This document shows, in pieces, positions 1-7,266 of a DNA stretch of 64,000 nt; the first letter of the stretch is position 1, and the number at the start of each line of letters is the position of its first letter. Location of the stretch: positions 1-64,000 of the forward strand of contig JAJRSA010000001.1 in NCBI GenBank assembly GCA_024279035.1, read 5' to 3'. The notes under the pieces were generated by a model, which had not been told where the DNA came from, searched no databases, and saw only the letters and a list, made by a program, of their open reading frames with translations. The translations under genes were made by a program, and so were the position numbers. This stretch comes from Alphaproteobacteria bacterium. Its GTDB lineage: Bacteria > Pseudomonadota > Alphaproteobacteria > Micavibrionales > Micavibrionaceae.

Positions 1-96
1 GCGCAAATCATCCACGCGAGGAACGCCACGAGAGGACGGAAAGTAAGGCTTTATAAGATTTAATTCTTCTTGCTCTAAGTAGAATAAATTATTCAT
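1..96 (-). mobile_element. IS5-family transposase, N-terminal 32 residues (runs off the left edge)
   Basis: The reverse strand opens with ATG at 96 and stays open to the window edge. It begins MNNLFYLEQEELN and continues through IKPYFPSSRGVPRVDDLR. The 'Pro-Arg-Val-Asp-Asp-Arg-like' segment is the N-terminal signature of IS5-group transposases of alphaproteobacteria. A GAAGGGG Shine-Dalgarno-like run lies about 10 bases upstream of the ATG. The DDE catalytic part lies outside the window, so intactness cannot be judged. No terminal inverted repeat is obvious between this start and the gene ending at 124, so the IS boundary may fall in that gene's 3' end. Confidence 0.7.
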
Positions 97-123
97 GATG
101 AAATCCCCTTCATCATCAGTGAA

Positions 124-699
124 TCATACTTGATCACTCAAAGGAAACTTATTTATAGGTCCTGAGCCTAAGAAAGCACCAGTGATGCTTTCTGATTTCT
201 GGCGGCTGGACATTACACTGGAGGGTATTTCGCCTGTGGTCCATAAATAATGTTCAGTTCTAATCAAACTGCCTGCGGCTACAAGTATTTGAGAGTGAAT
301 TGATTTCATATCTGCAAAAGACTTCTCTGCCTCTTCTCCAAAATAGGCCATGAATCTATATTTATGCGATTGAATTTTTGAAAAGAGTTCTTTGTTTTGA
401 TTCAGGCTTTCAACGGGAATGTAGTGAGTGTTTCTGGCCTGTGCTTGCTCTTCGGTCTCACCATCTATCGGTGGTCTAGTCTCGCCTTCACCTTTGTATC
501 CCCCTGGAAATCTTGCCCACTTAATCACGTCACGTGCCTCATAAAAAGCGGCTAGAATTTCTTCCGCTAATTCTGCTTTACGGCGTCCAACCATTTCATC
601 GCGCCACGCGTTTATGCCTTTAACTGCAATGAAAACGCCAACGATTACCGCAAACGCTTGGCTTAAATCGGCAAAAATTTGAATTGTTTCTGGAGTCAT
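124..699 (-). CDS. hypothetical protein with one N-terminal membrane segment
   Basis: This encodes about 191 residues of unknown function. After MTPETIQIFADLSQ comes a hydrophobic stretch (AFAVIVGVFIAV) that could anchor the protein in the membrane, followed by a soluble, charged domain. I chose ATG at 699 because a GGA-type ribosome site precedes it; a GTG at 711 in the same frame is too close to its GAGG. The 3' end lies 27 bases from the start of an IS5-family transposase, so the natural C-terminus may have been altered by insertion. The gene sits alone between the IS and tRNA-Glu, an arrangement typical of accessory cargo. Confidence 0.6.
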   Translation of the reverse strand: MTPETIQIFADLSQAFAVIVGVFIAVKGINAWRDEMVGRRKAELAEEILAAFYEARDVIKWARFPGGYKGEGETRPPIDGETEEQAQARNTHYIPVESLNQNKELFSKIQSHKYRFMAYFGEEAEKSFADMKSIHSQILVAAGSLIRTEHYLWTTGEIPSSVMSSRQKSESITGAFLGSGPINKFPLSDQV

Positions 700-876
700 C
701 TTCTTCCGCACTGCCTCGTGTAACTATTAAGCGATCTTATATAAACGATCTTATAAAGTATCCATGCTTATCAGAAAATAGGGCGAATCCGTATATGTTC
801 ACACCCGTTTATTACCGAAATTTTACCGAAAACTAAAAAACATCCCGCAGGGTGTCAGCTAAGCTATTGAAATAGT

Positions 877-952
877 TGGTATCCCGTACGGGATTTGAAC
901 CCGTGTTGCCGCCGTGAAAGGGCGATGTCCTAAACCACTAGACGAACGGGAC
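877..952 (-). tRNA. tRNA-Glu (anticodon UUC)
   Basis: The reverse strand folds as a complete 76-base cloverleaf. The acceptor stem GTCCCGT pairs with ACGGGAT (one G-U pair). The anticodon stem TCGCC/GGCGG holds loop CTTTCAC with anticodon TTC. The T-arm is ACGGG TTCGAAT CCCGT. The discriminator is A and CCA is encoded. It lies downstream of recJ on the same strand. Confidence 0.95.
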
Positions 953-1013
953 GTAAGAGTTGTTCTTAGGAACGAGACATCTTATAATCTATTTACCCCT
1001 CACAACGCAAGCC

Positions 1014-2852
1014 CTAAGCACTCGTTTTTTGTAAAATTTTGTGGTGGGCCTCTGTGGCAATGGCAAAAGAGGCATCTTTGATAAAGAAATCAACGCTTTC
1101 ACGCCCCTGCCACTCATTAGCTTTGAACTGACCGAGGAGATGAAATTGTTGCATATGCGCGTGCGTCAAGAGCGCTGTCCCAAGAGGAGTCCCCACCGCG
1201 CCAAAGGCCATGGCTTTAATCGATTTTCCACCCTCGAGGTCACTAATATAACAGCGCACATGATTTTTCCCCACAATATCAACCCGTTGGACACGGGCAT
1301 TGGGGATCACAAAAACAGGTTCAGGATGTCCTTGTCCATAGGGTCCTCCATGGGTTTCTATGAGTTTTACAAAATCAAGATGCGCCGCACCGACACTGAC
1401 CATTGCATCAATTTTCTGTTCAGGGAGGATTGGAGATCCTTCTAATTGAGCTCGAATATGTGTGTTCAAGAAGTTTTTAAGCGCAGGGATTTTATCAGGC
1501 TCAATGGTAAACCCTCCCGCCATGGCGTGCCCACCTCCTTTGAGCAACAGACCCTCATTGCGCGCCTCAATAAAAGCCTCTGCCATATTCACGCCAACAA
1601 CAGAGCGTCCAGACCCCCGCCCTTCTAGGACTCCTTTTTCATTCTTGGCAAAGGTGACACATATAGTCGGCTTTCCAAAGCGTTCTTTAATCTGCCCTGC
1701 AACAAGACCACTTAAGCCTGCATGCCAGCTTTCATCGGCCACAAAGATCAAATCTTGAGAGTCAAGATTACCTGCAGCGACTTGCCCAAGCGCCTCTTGC
1801 ATCATGTGCGCCTGAATCTCTTTGCGCTTGTCATTACAATCATTCAATGTCCATGCAATATTAAGAGCTTCTTCTCCGTCTTCCGAGGAGAGAAGCTTTG
1901 CCCCGAGATCTGCCTGATGTACCCGAGAGCCTGCATTGATCCGAGGCCCAAGACCAAACCCCATATTCATCACCGTAGGAGTTCCTTTGACCCCAGCAAC
2001 CTCACACAAGGCTTTCAAGCCAATATTATCCGTTGTCGCCATGGCTTGAAGCCCATATTGCACAAATAATCGATTAGGGCCTGTGAGAGGCACCATGTCA
2101 CAAATGGTGGCCATCGCAATCAAATCGAGCCACTCTTTGAGAGGAGGCTCTTGCTGGCCTTTAAAAAGTCCTGCCTTACGATACTCCGTATTGATAGCCA
2201 CACAGGCCAAAAAACACACGGCTGCTGCGCAGAGCATATCGAGCCCGCTCTCGTCATCATTCCGCTTGGGGTTAATGATAAAATTAGCGTCAGGCAGTGT
2301 CTCTTCGGCTTGGTGGTGATCAAAGATCACGATATCCAGCCCAAGAGCTCTTCCCTGCTCTATCACATCAAACGAGGTCGTCCCACAATCTGCAATAAAC
2401 ACGATATCACAGCCCTGTGCTTTGAGCTTGGAGAGCGCATTGATATTCGGGCCATACCCCTCACTCAAGCGATCAGGAATATGAAATGGCGCCTCCATCC
2501 CCAACGCTCGAAAAAACTTAATAAAGACAGCCGTAGAGGTCGAACCATCTACATCAAAATCCCCAAAGAGCCCTATCTTTTTCCCTTGTTTCATTTGCTC
2601 AACAATCCATATTGCAAACGCAGGCATATCTTTCAGAGACATCGGATCAGGAAAATGTTTGGAGAGCGTCGGATAGAGAAAAGAATTCACCTCTGCCTCC
2701 TCAACATTCCGTGCCACCAACAAACGCGCCACGATTTCAGGCAAACCATGCTTTTGCATGATGATCTCAACTTTTGTATCCTCAACCTCTTGCAACACCC
2801 AACGATTTTTCATGAGAGAGTCGGTCACGTTAAGGGCAGCGTTTTGGGACAT
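1014..2852 (-). CDS. recJ: single-stranded-DNA-specific exonuclease RecJ
   Basis: RecJ is a 5'-3' single-strand DNA exonuclease of recombination and mismatch repair. The 612-residue protein has the usual length and the DHH-family metal motifs: DFDVDG (98-103), DCGTTS (155-160) and DHH (178-180), then a DHHA1 domain with GGGHAMAGG near residue 440. The C-terminal OB-type part follows. It starts 11 bases after glpX and is the third gene of an apparent lipoprotein-glpX-recJ operon. All key motifs are present and nothing is truncated. Confidence 0.96.
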   Translation of the reverse strand: MSQNAALNVTDSLMKNRWVLQEVEDTKVEIIMQKHGLPEIVARLLVARNVEEAEVNSFLYPTLSKHFPDPMSLKDMPAFAIWIVEQMKQGKKIGLFGDFDVDGSTSTAVFIKFFRALGMEAPFHIPDRLSEGYGPNINALSKLKAQGCDIVFIADCGTTSFDVIEQGRALGLDIVIFDHHQAEETLPDANFIINPKRNDDESGLDMLCAAAVCFLACVAINTEYRKAGLFKGQQEPPLKEWLDLIAMATICDMVPLTGPNRLFVQYGLQAMATTDNIGLKALCEVAGVKGTPTVMNMGFGLGPRINAGSRVHQADLGAKLLSSEDGEEALNIAWTLNDCNDKRKEIQAHMMQEALGQVAAGNLDSQDLIFVADESWHAGLSGLVAGQIKERFGKPTICVTFAKNEKGVLEGRGSGRSVVGVNMAEAFIEARNEGLLLKGGGHAMAGGFTIEPDKIPALKNFLNTHIRAQLEGSPILPEQKIDAMVSVGAAHLDFVKLIETHGGPYGQGHPEPVFVIPNARVQRVDIVGKNHVRCYISDLEGGKSIKAMAFGAVGTPLGTALLTHAHMQQFHLLGQFKANEWQGRESVDFFIKDASFAIATEAHHKILQKTSA

Positions 2853-2863
2853 GTAAGTCTTCT

Positions 2864-3859
2864 CTAAATCTCTCCCCCATAAAATCCCGTTTTACGGGTG
2901 AAATTATGGGTGGCGACGATTTCTCGGGTCGTGCCTGATTTTGAGCGCATGACGAGGGAATGCGTTGTTGCCCCGCCTGCGAATTTGCGCACCCCACGGA
3001 GCATTGTGCCATCTGTTACCCCTGTGGCTGCAAACATCACATTATCTGAGGGCGCCAATCCATTCAAATCATAGATCTTGTTTAAATCTTTAATGCCCCA
3101 TTTTTCGGCACGCGACCGCTCCGTATCGTTTCTAAAAGTAAGGCGTCCGAGCATCGCGCCTCCTGTACATTTTAAAGCCGCGGCGGCAAGCACGCCTTCT
3201 GGCGCGCCTCCAGAGCCAACATACAGATCAATCCCTGTACTTGGATCGGTTGTGGCAATCACGGCGCTCACATCTCCATCTTGAATAAGAGTTATGCGTG
3301 CGCCCGTTTTTCGTACATCTGCAATTAACTGTTCATGGCGTGGACGATCCAAAATACAGACCATCAAATCATTGATAAGCGCCCCCTTCTCTTTGGCTAC
3401 TTTTGCAAGAACATCTTTAATCGGCGCATCCAAATCAAGAATATCTGGAGAGATGCTCGGCCCCACAGCAATCTTATCCATATACGTATCAGGCGCATTC
3501 AAAAATCCATTTTCATCCGCCATCGCAATCACGGCCAATGCATTTTGTCCGCCTGTCGCTGTAATGGTTGTGCCTTCTAAAGGGTCAAGGGCAATATCAA
3601 TTTTAGGCCCTGTTCCACGCCCAACTTTTTCGCCAATATAGAGCATAGGCGCTTCATCACGCTCCCCTTCTCCAATCACAATCCGTCCTTGCATGTCAAG
3701 GCTATTAAGAGCCGCGCGCATTGAGTCAACGGCTGCCGCATCTGCTTTCTTTTCATCTCCCCGTCCGACTTCTCTGGCGGCAGAAAGAGCAGCTGCTTCG
3801 GTGACACGCACAACTTCAAGCGCAAGATTACGATCCATAACAATACTATCCTTTGTCAT
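2864..3859 (-). CDS. glpX: class II fructose-1,6-bisphosphatase GlpX
   Basis: It hydrolyses fructose-1,6-bisphosphate to fructose-6-phosphate in gluconeogenesis, using a metal-dependent class II fold. The 331-residue protein carries GEGERDE (63-69) and DPLEGT (92-97), the metal-binding signatures of the family. The start at 3859 has AGGA about nine bases upstream; an internal Met at residue 8 is the alternative. It follows the lipoprotein gene with a 3-base gap and precedes recJ by 11 bases, so the three are very likely co-transcribed. The pairing with recJ recurs in alphaproteobacteria as far as I recall. Confidence 0.95.
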   Translation of the reverse strand: MTKDSIVMDRNLALEVVRVTEAAALSAAREVGRGDEKKADAAAVDSMRAALNSLDMQGRIVIGEGERDEAPMLYIGEKVGRGTGPKIDIALDPLEGTTITATGGQNALAVIAMADENGFLNAPDTYMDKIAVGPSISPDILDLDAPIKDVLAKVAKEKGALINDLMVCILDRPRHEQLIADVRKTGARITLIQDGDVSAVIATTDPSTGIDLYVGSGGAPEGVLAAAALKCTGGAMLGRLTFRNDTERSRAEKWGIKDLNKIYDLNGLAPSDNVMFAATGVTDGTMLRGVRKFAGGATTHSLVMRSKSGTTREIVATHNFTRKTGFYGGEI

Positions 3860-3862
3860 ATA

Positions 3863-4384
3863 TTAAAATCCTGTCATCAATTGAAACTCTTCGTCTTCAG
3901 GTTGTTGCCGAGGCGGAGGGACAATCACAGAAATTTGTTTCTCCTCTTCAGAAAAAGGGTCTGTTAATAACGGTTCATCCTTAATGACTTGAAACGGAGA
4001 ATGGTAGGCCTCTCTCGTATCACTTGGAGGAGAAAGAGACGTCACAGGTGCCATTTGAGACTCTTGTGGGGACATAAGACCAACATCATAAATTTCGACA
4101 CTGCTATCTTGAACAAGAATTTCTTTATTAAGAGGGGGCTTTATTTGCTGAGTCACAGGCCCTACCCGTGCTGGAGCGTAGGCAGAGGGTGGCTTATTAA
4201 TATCATAGATCTCTACACTTCCGTCGCTATAGGCTCGTCGTACATCCGTCAATGTCACATCAGGGGGAGGTAAGTGTTGGATATAAATTTCTCCAGATTT
4301 ATGTGTCGTCCGCACCAACTCGTACCCACATCCCGAAAGACTCAGAGCCGAAAGAACGAGAAGAGATAAGCAATGTTTTTTCAT
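3863..4384 (-). CDS. predicted lipoprotein with duplicated VEIYD motif
   Basis: The protein has about 173 residues. A signal peptide (MKKHCLSLLVLSALSLSGC) ends in a lipobox LSGC, so Cys19 is probably lipidated. The mature part contains two similar short units, DGSVEIYDI and DSSVEIYDV, separated by a proline-rich linker, and an acidic proline-rich tail. No enzymatic motif is seen. The second in-frame ATG (4384) is preferred because AGGA lies about six bases upstream, whereas the ATG at 4390 abuts the AGG. It is the first gene of the glpX-recJ operon. The function is unknown. Confidence 0.75.
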   Translation of the reverse strand: MKKHCLSLLVLSALSLSGCGYELVRTTHKSGEIYIQHLPPPDVTLTDVRRAYSDGSVEIYDINKPPSAYAPARVGPVTQQIKPPLNKEILVQDSSVEIYDVGLMSPQESQMAPVTSLSPPSDTREAYHSPFQVIKDEPLLTDPFSEEEKQISVIVPPPRQQPEDEEFQLMTGF

Positions 4385-4390
4385 GATCAT

Positions 4391-4762
4391 CCTGTAAAAT
4401 TATATCCGTAAATTTGTAATTGAATCATCGTGTAGAAAAAGGCAAAAAATTGCAAGCAAAAGAAGTATTTTACCCCCTCCCCTAAAAAAATATTGACACG
4501 ATTACCATAACGGAGTTAGAAGTAAAGAGTGACGACTTTCATCTGGTTCTCACTCGTGGATTTTGACAGGGGCAGCTTGCACCACGCTAAAAAGGCCAAA
4601 GAGCGCTATAGCACGCGAATTGCTATGGTCCCGTTTTTTAGGAACCTAGTAATGGCCGTGTTTTTTTATGCCTGTATCGGCATATCTAAATTCTTCTTTC
4701 ACAGGTTTGAACCATAATCGTCGCTTATAAACAGCGACAATAGACGCAAGGAGATAACTGCT
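4391..4762. other. intergenic region, 372 bases, between divergent genes
   Basis: It separates the leftward lipoprotein-glpX-recJ operon from a rightward small CDS. It holds a TTGACA hexamer, a structured segment annotated separately (4525-4668), and a short hairpin GTCGCT/AGCGAC just before the ribosome site of the CDS at 4763. No convincing gene is seen here. Confidence 0.7.
4525..4668 (+). ncRNA. candidate structured RNA (riboswitch-like or small RNA)
   Basis: TTGACA at 4493-4498 could be a -35 box; the -10 region 17 bases on (TTAGAA) is weak. Downstream, CGTGG (4555-4559) pairs with CCACG (4582-4586), followed at once by CTAAAAAGGCC. This resembles the core of the SAM-II aptamer, but the usual linker before GCUAAAAAGG is missing. 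An 8-base stem CTATAGCA/TGCTATGG follows, then a GGCC/GGCC closure (4594-4597 with 4654-4657) and a T7 run (4661-4667), like an intrinsic terminator. Class assignment is uncertain. No methionine gene lies downstream. Confidence 0.35.
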
Positions 4763-4987
4763 ATGTCACATTTTAAACCTGATTTTTTACAAACAGAAAT
4801 CGGCCTTGATCCCAACTCTGCAAATAACATAAGTGCAACATTTACTGATATGAATGAGAGTCAAATTAGAATTTTAGCCTCTGGACAAGACCCGATCACC
4901 ATATATGTACACCAACCAGACTCCCGTCAGCAGATTCAAACGGCATTTATCTGTTTGGGGGCTACACAGGCCTTAACTAAAAACTAG
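4763..4987 (+). CDS. small protein of unknown function (74 residues)
   Basis: The ORF starts MSHFKPDFLQTEIGLDP and has no motif I recognise. It is supported by a clear AAGGAGATAACTGCT ribosome site with nine-base spacing and by an intrinsic terminator 30 bases after the stop. It is soluble, with no signal peptide or membrane segment. It lies downstream of the candidate structured RNA, which could be its 5' leader. It is transcribed away from the lipoprotein operon and convergently with the gamma-carbonic anhydrase-like gene. Confidence 0.6.
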   Translation: MSHFKPDFLQTEIGLDPNSANNISATFTDMNESQIRILASGQDPITIYVHQPDSRQQIQTAFICLGATQALTKN

Positions 4988-5015
4988 ACTAGACAAGTTT
5001 AAAAAAGGGAATTAT

Positions 5016-5050
5016 TTAAAAAAACCAGATCAAACAGTCTGGTTTTTTTT
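5016..5050. terminator. bidirectional intrinsic terminator
   Basis: AAAAACCAGA and TCTGGTTTTT form a stem around an 8-base loop, with A and T runs on both sides. It can end the small CDS on the plus strand and the bioB-bioC operon on the minus strand. The last codons of the carbonic-anhydrase-like gene lie within it. Confidence 0.8.
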
Positions 5051-5554
5051 ATACTCCTGCCCCAGCTCTACATAATGATCTGCTGAAACTTTGAGATACC
5101 CGATTTCAGCCTCAGTCATGTCTCGCATATAGCGGGCGGGGCTTCCGCTCCAGAGTTGGTGTTTGGGGATATGTTTGTTGGGGGTGACGAGGGCGCCAGC
5201 AGCAACCATGGCTTCGTCTTCGACCACGGCGCCATCCATGACACAAGCTTTCATGCCGATAAAGGCTCTGTTTCCGATCTCGCACGCATGGAGGAGCGCC
5301 ATATGTCCGACTGTGACCTCGTCTCCGATCCGTGTTCCCTTCCTCCCTCGGGTCACATGAACAACAGATCCATCTTGGATGTTTGTGCGGGCGCCAATAC
5401 GGATATCACTGACATCCCCTCGTATGGCAACACCAAACCATATGTTACTCTCTGCGCCAATCACAACGTCCCCTGTCACCACCACATTTTCGGCTATATA
5501 CGCCGTGGGGTCTATTGAGGGAGAATTCTCTTTATAGGGTAGAATAAGGGACAT
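5030..5554 (-). CDS. gamma-carbonic anhydrase-like hexapeptide-repeat protein
   Basis: The 174-residue left-handed beta-helix protein belongs to the YrdA/PaaY/gamma-carbonic anhydrase family. Repeats of the I-G-x-x-x form run through residues 15-140. The zinc ligands of the family are at the expected places: His66 in QDGSVVHV, and His84 and His89 in VGHMALLHA. Members bind a divalent metal at trimer interfaces; some hydrate CO2 and others act as thioesterases, so the substrate is not settled. It starts 9 bases after bioC and appears to be the last gene of that operon. Its stop lies inside a bidirectional terminator. Confidence 0.85.
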   Translation of the reverse strand: MSLILPYKENSPSIDPTAYIAENVVVTGDVVIGAESNIWFGVAIRGDVSDIRIGARTNIQDGSVVHVTRGRKGTRIGDEVTVGHMALLHACEIGNRAFIGMKACVMDGAVVEDEAMVAAGALVTPNKHIPKHQLWSGSPARYMRDMTEAEIGYLKVSADHYVELGQEYKKNQTV

Positions 5555-5563
5555 ACTCTCTGT

Positions 5564-6274
5564 TTACACCTGTAAATGCCCAAAGGCAATCTTCCATGTG
5601 ATTTGTCCCGTCGGATATAATGCATTATAGGTCCGCATAAGATTTTTGAGATCTTGAGGTGGAAGTCGTATAGAGGATGCTGATGCACCTGTCTCTTTGA
5701 GATGCCTTAAAAACCCTCTCGCATTATTATAAACCTCTCGATAAAAACATTCAGCATGTTCCATCTTCTCTGGATACTCTGGAGTCTTGAGAATAACATT
5801 AGACACATTGCTCTTTTTAATTGCCTCTCTCCATTCAGGCCAATAGCCCTCAGATATAGTTGAGATTAAAATATGTCCGCTTGGTTTTAAATAGTTTGTC
5901 CATGTCTCAAGAGACTCTTTGGGAGCTTGAAACCATTGCGCAGTCATACTACTTACAATTAAATCAAATTGCCCCAGAGAATGTTGAAGAAATTCTCCAT
6001 CCATCACATAAAATTCAGTATTTCGTGCTCTACATTTGTCCTGACAGACATCAATCATTTTTGAGGATGTGTCCGTTATTATAAACGCTCCATTTGGATA
6101 TGTAGTGAGCAATAACTCTGTTAGGTGCCCTGTTCCACAGCCTATTTCTAAAATACGAGGCGTCTCCAGATCAGGGCAATGGGTCAAGAGATCACATGCA
6201 ATCTGGCGTTGAATGACGGAATTCTGATCATATGTATTTGCATGCGCCCCAAACACAGGCGTTACATAGGACAT
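5564..6274 (-). CDS. bioC: malonyl-ACP O-methyltransferase BioC
   Basis: BioC methylates malonyl-ACP (or its CoA thioester) so that fatty-acid synthesis can build the pimeloyl moiety of biotin. The protein has 236 residues. It shows N-terminal FGAHANTYDQNSVIQRQIA (typical of BioC), the SAM-binding motif ILEIGCGTGHL (41-51), a motif IV region SSMTAQWF, and a C-terminal PTGQITWKIAFGHLQV-type end. Its ATG follows the bioB stop with no gap, so translation is probably coupled. Other biotin genes (bioA, bioD, bioF, bioH) are not in the window. Class I methyltransferases are many, but the bioB neighbour and the N- and C-terminal signatures make BioC the best call. Confidence 0.85.
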   Translation of the reverse strand: MSYVTPVFGAHANTYDQNSVIQRQIACDLLTHCPDLETPRILEIGCGTGHLTELLLTTYPNGAFIITDTSSKMIDVCQDKCRARNTEFYVMDGEFLQHSLGQFDLIVSSMTAQWFQAPKESLETWTNYLKPSGHILISTISEGYWPEWREAIKKSNVSNVILKTPEYPEKMEHAECFYREVYNNARGFLRHLKETGASASSIRLPPQDLKNLMRTYNALYPTGQITWKIAFGHLQV

Positions 6275-7252
6275 TTAGGCTGCTCTCTCTTCCCGAGATT
6301 CAAACGGTTTCAAGCCTTTTAGCCCAAGCATTTCAAGCAATTCCATGTCCTCATTCTTCTCAGGATTAGGCGTTGTGAGGAGTTTATCGCCTGTGAAGAT
6401 TGCGTTTGCACCAGCCATAAAGGCCATGGCTTGGGCTTCTCGGGTGAGCTCTAAGCGTCCTGCGCTCAAACGTACCATAGCGCGCGGCATCAGAATACGC
6501 GCTACAGCAATACACCGTATCCATTCAAAGATATCCACGCGTTTCATATTGGCCATGGGCGTGCCCTTCACAGGGACAAGAATGTTGATCGGCACGGACT
6601 CTGGTTGAGGATCAAGGCAAGAGAGAGTATGCAATAGCTGAATGCGATCTTCTTCTTTTTCGCCCAAGCCCAATATCCCTCCACAACATAAAGACACCCC
6701 CGCTTTTGCCACATTTTCAATTGTGTCCAAACGGTCTTGATAGGTGCGCGTTGAGGTGACTTTTTTGTAATGCTCTTCCGAGGTGTCGAGGTTATGATTA
6801 TAAGCTGTCAGTCCTGCGTGCTTGAGGCGTTTGGCTTGATCTTCCGAGAGCATACCAAGCGTCACACACGCTTCCATCCCCATATCACTCACGCCTTGCA
6901 CCATCTCAACCACACGATCAAACGCGCGTCCATCTTTGACATCGCGCCATGCGGCGCCCATACAAAAACGGGTAGAGCCAGAGTCTTTGGCCGTCCGCGC
7001 TTGCGCTAAGACTTCATCCACTTTCAAGAGTGTTTCTTTCTCAAGCTCCGCATTATTATGAATGGATTGAGAACAATATTTACAATCCTCAATGCATCCT
7101 CCCGTTTTAATCGAGAGCAACGTACACAGTTGCACTTCATCGGGCGCATGATAGACGCGATGCACTGTCGCCGCATCATAGATGAGCTCTAATAACGGCT
7201 TGGCGTAAAGTGTTTTTACTTCACCAAGAGAATAAATGCGTATGTCGGTCAT
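6275..7252 (-). CDS. bioB: biotin synthase BioB
   Basis: This radical-SAM enzyme inserts sulfur into dethiobiotin. The 325-residue protein has the [4Fe-4S] motif CIEDCKYC (Cys53, Cys57, Cys60) following TGG, and the BioB core sequences YNHNLDTS and CCGGILGLGE. The length is normal. It lies 14 bases downstream of an aldo/keto reductase gene and directly abuts bioC. The start at 7252 is preceded by AGGAGG (revcomp of 7261-7266), a good ribosome site. Confidence 0.96.
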   Translation of the reverse strand: MTDIRIYSLGEVKTLYAKPLLELIYDAATVHRVYHAPDEVQLCTLLSIKTGGCIEDCKYCSQSIHNNAELEKETLLKVDEVLAQARTAKDSGSTRFCMGAAWRDVKDGRAFDRVVEMVQGVSDMGMEACVTLGMLSEDQAKRLKHAGLTAYNHNLDTSEEHYKKVTSTRTYQDRLDTIENVAKAGVSLCCGGILGLGEKEEDRIQLLHTLSCLDPQPESVPINILVPVKGTPMANMKRVDIFEWIRCIAVARILMPRAMVRLSAGRLELTREAQAMAFMAGANAIFTGDKLLTTPNPEKNEDMELLEMLGLKGLKPFESREERAA

Positions 7253-7266
7253 GGTATATGTTCCTC

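Noticed and set aside
1041-3641. Plus-strand ORFs opposite recJ and glpX
   Set aside because: They are antisense shadows of conserved genes with no independent evidence.
4525-4668. Possible tmRNA (GGATTTTGACAGG resembles the tmRNA 5' part)
   Set aside because: No tRNA-like acceptor/T-arm, no tag frame of the ANDN...A type, and no matching 3' partner nearby.
4529-4717. 62-codon frame with start at GTG 4529
   Set aside because: It has no ribosome site, no protein-like composition, and covers the stem-rich segment better explained as a structured RNA.
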